Shown: piece after piece, positions 5,815 to 10,245 of the stretch
How the letters are laid out: every line of letters starts with the position of its first letter
Position numbering within the stretch: the first letter of the stretch is position 1
From: Bacillaceae bacterium UBA7792
GTDB taxonomy: Bacteria; Bacillota; Bacilli; Bacillales; Cytobacillaceae
Length of the DNA stretch: 10,245 bases
Direction of reading: 5' to 3'
NCBI GenBank assembly: GCA_002480735.1
Contig: DLCS01000079.1
Location: forward strand, 1-10,245
Translations under genes and position numbers: made by a program
The notes under the pieces: generated by a model
Databases searched by the model: none
What the model was told of the DNA's origin: nothing
Seen by the model: the letters and a program-made list of their open reading frames with translations, nothing else

Positions 5815-7962
5815 CTAAAACACAAATTTTATTTTGTTGCCTTCAGAATCCCAGCTAAGCTTGGCATCAAATGATTTTTCCTTGCCTTGGAACCCCTGGA
5901 TGACCTCTGTTAAACCCTCTGAAAGCAGAAGTTTCACCTGCTTTTGGGTAAGGGATTTCCCGAGGATTTTCTTTGAAATAGTAAAATCACAATGGTTTTT
6001 TTGATAATTGGAGCAGCCATAAAAGCCTCCCTTATCAATAACCGTACCGTTGCATTTCTTACATTTACCTAAGCTTGTAGGCTTCCGCTTTTGCTTCTGT
6101 TTCCCAGGAATGAAGCTTTCCACCATCTCCTCATTGAACTCCCAGCTAGACGAAGCTTTTACAGTAGTTGAAATAAGATGGTCAATCATCTTATTGGTTA
6201 GCTCCATAAAATGCTTCGGGACAGCTTGTCCCTCCGAAATTTCCTTCAGACGCTGCTCCCATTTTGCCGTCATTTCTGGTGAGGCTAAAATCTCGTCCCC
6301 TACCGCTTGAATTAGTATTTTGGCCTTCGCTGTGGCATAGACTAGATTTTTGTGGACCTCGATGTATTTACGCTCCTTTAGCATCGTAATGATTCCCGCT
6401 CTCGTCGCTTCTGTCCCTAGCCCCTCCGTTTTCATTAACACCTTTTCTAGCTCTTTATCCTCGATATGCTTACCAGCTGTCTTCATCAAAGTAATGAGCT
6501 GGCCTTCCGTATAACGTTTTGGTGGCTGGGTCTTACTTTCCTTCACCTCAACCTTTGTTACCTTGCCCGTCTCACCCTGTTCAAGCAAAGGGAGGAGAGG
6601 ATCCTTTTCCTTTTCATACGCAGGAATAACACGACGCCATCCCTCTTCAAGCTGTACCTTTCCTTTTGATTGAAAGGTGGCTCTTCCATCAACAAGGGTG
6701 GTAATCGTCGTATACTCCGTTACGGACTTCCCGAAATGGGCGGCAATTAGACTTCTAGCAATTAAGTCGTACATTTTCTGTTCATCCTGGCTCAGCTTAG
6801 ACAGTACTGGAACTTGTTCAGTTGGAATAATCGCATAGTGGTCCGTTACCTTCTTATCGTTCACAAATCTTTTATTATCAATGATCGACGCCAGTGGAAG
6901 GGGAAACAACTCGGAATATTCTTGGAGCTGCGAAAGCTTTGCTAAAATATCAGGAAAACCTTCAGCCTCTCCCTTAGTGACATATCGGGAATCAGAACGT
7001 GGATATGAGACCATTCCTTTTTGATAAAGTGCCTGCATGATATCAAGTGTTTTCTTCGGCGAAAATTTGAAACGACGATTGGCTTCAGCCTGAAGCGCAG
7101 ATAGATTGTAGAGAAAAGGAGGCAAAAACTCTTTTTTCTCCGACAAGACTTCGCTCACTTCAGCCCCTTTCCCTTCACAAAAGGCAGCAATTTTTTCTGC
7201 CATTTCCTTTGTATCGATTCGGGACTCGCCATCTTTCACCCATTTCCCACCATACTTCTTTTTATCGATTAGGAAGTTCGCCTGAACCTCCCAAAAAGGC
7301 TCTGAAACGAAGGAATCAATTTCATGTTCACGTTTCACGATCAAAGCGAGGGTTGGTGTTTGCACCCTTCCAACGGAAAAGACATCAGCGAATCCTTTTT
7401 GCTTCAATAACAGGCTGTATAATCTTGAAGCATTCATGCCAACCACCCAGTCTGCACATGCTCTCGTGTAAGCTTCATAATAGAGATTCCTTGTATCCTC
7501 CTCTGCTAATAACGACTGAAACCCTTCATGGATCGATTTGGGGGTTAGAGAAGATATCCAAAGTCTCTTCATCGGCTTTTTACACTTTGCTTGGCGAAGA
7601 ATATTGCGGACAATCAGCTCACCTTCCCGCCCCGCATCACCTGCATGAATCACCTCAGTGACCATCGGATCCTGAAGGAGATTTTTGACAATCGTAAATT
7701 GCTTCCATTTGTCCTTAGAAACTTCATATTGGAATTGAGATGGAATTATTGGAAGGGTTTGTAGAGACCACTTTTTCCATGCAGGATCGTATTTTTCGGG
7801 GGGAACGAGCTGTGTGATGTGGCCGATAGCCCATGTGACATAGGCGCCTTTGGGGAAAATTTCATTTGGCAAAATTTCAATATAGCCTTGTTTTCTTTTC
7901 ATTTTATAAACCGAAGCAAGCGTCAAGCCCTGGTCCGGTTTTTCGGCAATAATAAGTTGCAT
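5815..7962 (-). CDS. topB: Type IA DNA topoisomerase (topoisomerase III)
   Basis: Cuts and rejoins one DNA strand through a covalent 5'-phosphotyrosine link, relaxing or decatenating DNA during replication and recombination. The 715 residues are close to the B. subtilis TopB length of about 727. The TOPRIM domain comprises the N-terminal IIAEKP (Glu7) and GDAGREGE (108-115), which supply the acidic Mg-binding residues. The conserved SVGRVQTPTLALI segment is at 196-208. The catalytic tyrosine is Tyr320 in SYPRSDS. TEGLGTEATRAGII (512-525) is a further family motif. The C-terminus carries a single four-Cys zinc ribbon (Cys634, Cys637, Cys650, Cys658) and a final 50-residue segment resembling topoisomerase C-terminal repeats. 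The protein starts directly with the TOPRIM strand, which supports the ATG despite a weak ribosome binding site (GGATG). Some Bacillaceae have two topB copies, and this could be the more divergent one. mntR follows at 167 bp. Confidence 0.94.
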   Translation of the reverse strand: MQLIIAEKPDQGLTLASVYKMKRKQGYIEILPNEIFPKGAYVTWAIGHITQLVPPEKYDPAWKKWSLQTLPIIPSQFQYEVSKDKWKQFTIVKNLLQDPMVTEVIHAGDAGREGELIVRNILRQAKCKKPMKRLWISSLTPKSIHEGFQSLLAEEDTRNLYYEAYTRACADWVVGMNASRLYSLLLKQKGFADVFSVGRVQTPTLALIVKREHEIDSFVSEPFWEVQANFLIDKKKYGGKWVKDGESRIDTKEMAEKIAAFCEGKGAEVSEVLSEKKEFLPPFLYNLSALQAEANRRFKFSPKKTLDIMQALYQKGMVSYPRSDSRYVTKGEAEGFPDILAKLSQLQEYSELFPLPLASIIDNKRFVNDKKVTDHYAIIPTEQVPVLSKLSQDEQKMYDLIARSLIAAHFGKSVTEYTTITTLVDGRATFQSKGKVQLEEGWRRVIPAYEKEKDPLLPLLEQGETGKVTKVEVKESKTQPPKRYTEGQLITLMKTAGKHIEDKELEKVLMKTEGLGTEATRAGIITMLKERKYIEVHKNLVYATAKAKILIQAVGDEILASPEMTAKWEQRLKEISEGQAVPKHFMELTNKMIDHLISTTVKASSSWEFNEEMVESFIPGKQKQKRKPTSLGKCKKCNGTVIDKGGFYGCSNYQKNHCDFTISKKILGKSLTQKQVKLLLSEGLTEVIQGFQGKEKSFDAKLSWDSEGNKIKFVF

Positions 7963-7997
7963 TGAGGATCACATCCAGATTCATAATGTACATCCCT

Positions 7998-8026
7998 ATT
8001 TTACCGTAATCGAAAGGTTTCGAGAA
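7998..8026 (-). promoter_or_regulatory. Weak candidate promoter for topB
   Basis: Minus-strand TAAAAT (7998-8003) is a fair -10, 35 bp before the topB ATG, but TTCTCG at the 17-bp spaced -35 (8021-8026) is poor. An inverted repeat TCGAAA-GG-TTTCGA (8010-8023) covers most of the spacer and part of the -35. The amidohydrolase terminator just upstream implies that topB needs its own promoter in this interval. Confidence 0.3.
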
Positions 8027-8049
8027 TAGATTTCTTTCATTAAGGCAGA

Positions 8050-8078
8050 AAAGAGCCACTCCATTGGAACGACTCTTT
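8050..8078 (-). terminator. Intrinsic terminator of the amidohydrolase gene
   Basis: Minus-strand RNA folds AAAGAGTCGTTCC against GGAGTGGCTCTTT around an AAU loop: 13 bp including three G-U wobbles, followed by TCTGCCTT. Read on the plus strand the same three positions are mismatches (C-A or A-C), so the element is specific to the minus strand. It lies 8 nt after the stop codon of the amidohydrolase. The U-tract is mostly within the stem. Confidence 0.7.
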
Positions 8079-8086
8079 CTTTGTTT

Positions 8087-9223
8087 CTATGAAACTATCT
8101 TCGTAAGGACGATGCTGAGGATTTTGACGCCATTCAGAAGGGCATCTAAATTGAAGCTCATGTTTGGGTGATGAAGACCTGGGGATAGATCTGTTCCAAG
8201 CCCCACCATTGTTGCCTGCAGTTGGGGAGAGGTTTCTTTATAAAAATGGAAATCCTCACCACCAGGCGTCACAGGTGGCGGAACCAACCCTTCTTCGCCA
8301 AGAACTTCAACAATCGCTTCTTCCACAATTTCTTCCATAAGCGGACTCGCTTCTGCTGCCACCATCGTTGCGATCGTTTCGAGATGGACCTCCGCATGAT
8401 TAATCGCTCCAGCGTTTAAAGCAGCAAATTTGACCTCTTTTAATAATGACTTCATCACCTCATTGGACTGTGCGCGAACATCAACGCCAAATTCAGCATA
8501 ATCTGGGATCGTATTTAGATTCGCACCTCCCGCCTGCACCATGGTTACCTTGGCAGAAGCAGATACGGTTGGGTCAACTTTGATCCCTTGAATTGCTTGT
8601 ATAATCGCACTGAGCGAATCTACGACATTTACCCCGAGGTGAGGTCTCGCAGCATGAGCCTGAACACCCTTAATTTCTCCCTTTATCATCGTTGTTGCGC
8701 CATGATAGATGGCGGGTGAAGCTTGACCGAATTTCATTTCTTGAATCGGTCTGACATGTATGCCAACTAAATAGTCTAGGTCCTTAATTATCCCTTTTTC
8801 GATGATTGCCTTTGCCCCATCTCCGGTTTCTTCGGCAGGCTGAAAAATAATTTTGATTAATCCTTTTGGGGAAAAGCCGATTTCCTTTAAACAGGTTATC
8901 GTATGAAGAACCATCGTCATATGACCATCATGGCCGCAGGAATGGTTCTCCTGCCATGTTCCGTCTACCAACTGATACAAAGCATCCATGTCTGCTCGAA
9001 TGCCAATCGTTGGCCCATCGTTTTTGTTCCCCCAATACCCGATCACACCGGTATGATCAGGGAAGGTTTCATAATGGATCCCCAGTTCCTTGAGCTTTCC
9101 GCATATATATTTTCCCGTTTCTATCTCATTCCAGCTTACCTCTGCGTTTTGATGCAAATGGGCATAAGTAGATTTAATCAGGTCCTCATGCTCCATCACC
9201 CATTTGTGTATGTCTGTGATCAT
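8087..9223 (-). CDS. M20-family metal-dependent amidohydrolase (aminoacylase-like)
   Basis: Cytoplasmic zinc-type hydrolase of peptidase family M20, in the group that removes acyl groups from amino acids or cleaves small amides. It resembles the AmhX-type aminoacylase of bacilli; the substrate cannot be read from sequence. The 378 residues match the family length of about 370-400. Metal and catalytic residues: Asp78 and Asp80 in IRADMDAL, Cys96, His98 and His101 in SCGHDGHM, Glu131-Glu132 in QPAEETGDGA, His156 in GIHVRP, and His351-His352 near the C-terminus (GLHHPNMSF). The inserted dimerisation lid spans about 176-288 and carries His190 in VQAHAARPH, a position that helps substrate binding in this family. 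GGANLNTIPDYAEFGVDVR (232-250) is typical. GGAGG lies 7 nt before the ATG. It has its own promoter and terminator, so it appears monocistronic. Confidence 0.93.
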   Translation of the reverse strand: MITDIHKWVMEHEDLIKSTYAHLHQNAEVSWNEIETGKYICGKLKELGIHYETFPDHTGVIGYWGNKNDGPTIGIRADMDALYQLVDGTWQENHSCGHDGHMTMVLHTITCLKEIGFSPKGLIKIIFQPAEETGDGAKAIIEKGIIKDLDYLVGIHVRPIQEMKFGQASPAIYHGATTMIKGEIKGVQAHAARPHLGVNVVDSLSAIIQAIQGIKVDPTVSASAKVTMVQAGGANLNTIPDYAEFGVDVRAQSNEVMKSLLKEVKFAALNAGAINHAEVHLETIATMVAAEASPLMEEIVEEAIVEVLGEEGLVPPPVTPGGEDFHFYKETSPQLQATMVGLGTDLSPGLHHPNMSFNLDALLNGVKILSIVLTKIVS

Positions 9224-9272
9224 TTTGAACCTCCAACATTTTATTTCGAACTGTAAAATAAAAATTGACTTT

Positions 9273-9301
9273 ATTATATATTAGTGTGAATTTTTAAACA
9301 A
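9273..9301 (-). promoter_or_regulatory. Sigma-A promoter of the amidohydrolase gene
   Basis: Minus-strand TTGTTT (9296-9301), a 17-bp spacer and a consensus TATAAT (9273-9278), about 50 bp upstream of the ATG. The -10 is exact and the -35 matches TTGACA at three of six bases. The preceding gene ends at a terminator just upstream, as expected for an independent unit. Confidence 0.65.
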
Positions 9302-9325
9302 TGACCATTTTATTTTCCAAAACAG

Positions 9326-9354
9326 AAAAAAAGAATCTCGCCTTTTGAGATTCT
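9326..9354 (-). terminator. Intrinsic terminator of the HD-GYP gene
   Basis: Arms AGAATCTC (9332-9339) and GAGATTCT (9347-9354) form an 8-bp stem with a 7-nt loop. On the minus strand it is followed by a run of T residues (the A-run at 9326-9332). It lies just after the HD-GYP stop codon at 9357-9359. Confidence 0.9.
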
Positions 9355-9356
9355 CA

Positions 9357-10245
9357 TTAATCATCCTCTATAATTCTTTCAATTTGGACAGCGGTATTAT
9401 ACCTTAAATCAATATGATGGCCGTCGACCTGAATGAGACAACGAATCGGGTCATATGGATTGATCATCGTAATCGTTCCAATGCTACCATCTGTTAATTT
9501 CACTCTTTTTCCAACTAAACTATTCATCATTTTATTTAAAAAGGTGAGAACAATGGTCGGGTCAAGCTTTCCATAGGCGTCCCTTTGCATCTGTTTCATC
9601 ACCGTATAGAACGGGGAGGCTTGATGGTATACCCGTGACGAGGACATTGCATGAAAAACATCCGCAATTGCCACGATTTTAGCAAAATAACTGATCTCAT
9701 CTCCTTGCAATCCTAAAGGATACCCCTTCCCATCTTCGCGTTCATGATGCTGCAGGGCAATAAGGGCGATTCTATGATCAAGAGATTCTATATCCTTAAG
9801 AAGCTCATACCCATAAATGGTATGAAGTCTCATTTCCTCGTATTCTTCTTTTGTCAGCTTTCCTGGCTTGTTCAATATTTCGGTTGATATTTTTGTTTTT
9901 CCGACATCATGCATGGAAGCACCAAGAGTAAGAACTGTCAAATCTTCATTTGAAAGATGGAGCCATTTTCCAATTAAATTAGCAATGATGCCAACACAAA
10001 TCATATGTCTATATGTATATTCATCCTTCTCATTTAACTCATAGAACAAATGAAAAATATGAGGGATTTCCGATGCCTGCTGGATCGTTGGCAATATCGA
10101 TTCCTGAAACTCCTTAATTGGAAGCCTAGCACCCGAACGCATATGTTTAAATATTTCTTCCATCTGTTTTGAGGCATCTTCAATTTTTCTACTAATCTCT
10201 TTTATCGTGAGACGATTATATGGATAGGTCTTACTTACCGTTTGA
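9357..10245 (-). CDS. HD-GYP domain phosphohydrolase, 5' end beyond the window
   Basis: Member of the HD superfamily, HD-GYP group; characterised members hydrolyse cyclic di-GMP and are cytoplasmic or attached to sensors. Numbered from the in-frame ATG at 10161-10163, His85-Asp86 are in SMHDVGK, KPGKLTKEE is at 99-107, His114 follows, and HHEREDGKGYP (139-149) holds the GYP motif with intact residues. VAIADVFHAMSSSRVYH (164-180) contains the later metal Asp168. The upstream His53 in YRH fits the first metal position. After the catalytic domain (about residues 40-210) a C-terminal segment (217-262) looks like a small beta domain (VGKRVKLTDGSIG...). The reading frame stays open from the ATG to the right edge (27 further codons), and the ATG lacks a ribosome binding site, so the true start is probably outside the window. 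Substrate specificity is inferred from family only. No GGDEF or EAL gene is nearby. Confidence 0.88.
   Translation of the reverse strand, partial: QTVSKTYPYNRLTIKEISRKIEDASKQMEEIFKHMRSGARLPIKEFQESILPTIQQASEIPHIFHLFYELNEKDEYTYRHMICVGIIANLIGKWLHLSNEDLTVLTLGASMHDVGKTKISTEILNKPGKLTKEEYEEMRLHTIYGYELLKDIESLDHRIALIALQHHEREDGKGYPLGLQGDEISYFAKIVAIADVFHAMSSSRVYHQASPFYTVMKQMQRDAYGKLDPTIVLTFLNKMMNSLVGKRVKLTDGSIGTITMINPYDPIRCLIQVDGHHIDLRYNTAVQIERIIEDD

Noticed and set aside
7209..7661. A 150-codon plus-strand reading frame opposite topB
   Set aside because: It is antisense to conserved topoisomerase motifs, with no ribosome binding site or domain; length alone is explained by codon bias on the opposite strand.
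8866..9256. Plus-strand reading frames of 75 and 117 codons opposite the amidohydrolase
   Set aside because: They mirror the codons of a conserved M20 enzyme and show no start signals. The longer one also runs across that gene's ribosome binding site.

Overview
The window looks like ordinary chromosome from a low-to-moderate GC Firmicute of the Bacillaceae (Bacillus or a close genus). The clues are strong AGGAGG-type ribosome binding sites, sigma-A-type promoters, TTG and GTG starts, hairpin-plus-U-tract terminators, and an MntR nearly identical, as I remember it, to the Bacillus subtilis protein. I see no insertion sequence, prophage gene, CRISPR array, tRNA or rRNA. No gene-free stretch exceeds 300 bases; the largest gap is about 167 bp, between topB and mntR.

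Layout from left to right: a DegV-family fatty-acid-binding protein (minus), an unrecognised 174-residue protein (minus), fhs formate-tetrahydrofolate ligase (minus), metA homoserine O-acetyltransferase (plus, divergent from fhs), an AIM24-family protein (minus, convergent with metA), mntR manganese-responsive regulator (minus), topB type IA topoisomerase (minus), an M20-family amidohydrolase (minus) and an HD-GYP phosphohydrolase (minus) whose 5' end lies beyond the right edge.

Probable transcription units, inferred from hairpins and promoters: (1) the HD-GYP gene, ending at a terminator near 9326-9354; (2) the amidohydrolase, with its own promoter near 9273-9301 and terminator at 8050-8078; (3) topB, mntR and the AIM24 gene, with no visible terminator between them, ending at a 15-bp-stem terminator at 4416-4455 shared with metA; (4) metA, from a near-consensus promoter at 3391-3419; (5) fhs, followed by a hairpin at 1584-1607; (6) the 174-residue gene and the DegV gene, ending at a terminator at 52-74.

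The clearest functional theme is the divergent pair fhs/metA. One feeds formate into the folate one-carbon pool, which can supply the methyl group of methionine; the other commits homoserine to methionine synthesis. Their 150-bp shared control region has no recognisable SAM (S-box) riboswitch but carries several short palindromes. The other genes are housekeeping or stress-related and show no obvious joint pathway. I found no convincing evidence of a new multi-gene system. The best leads are the unrecognised 174-residue gene, the palindromic control regions of metA and mntR, and the HD-GYP protein with its extra C-terminal segment.
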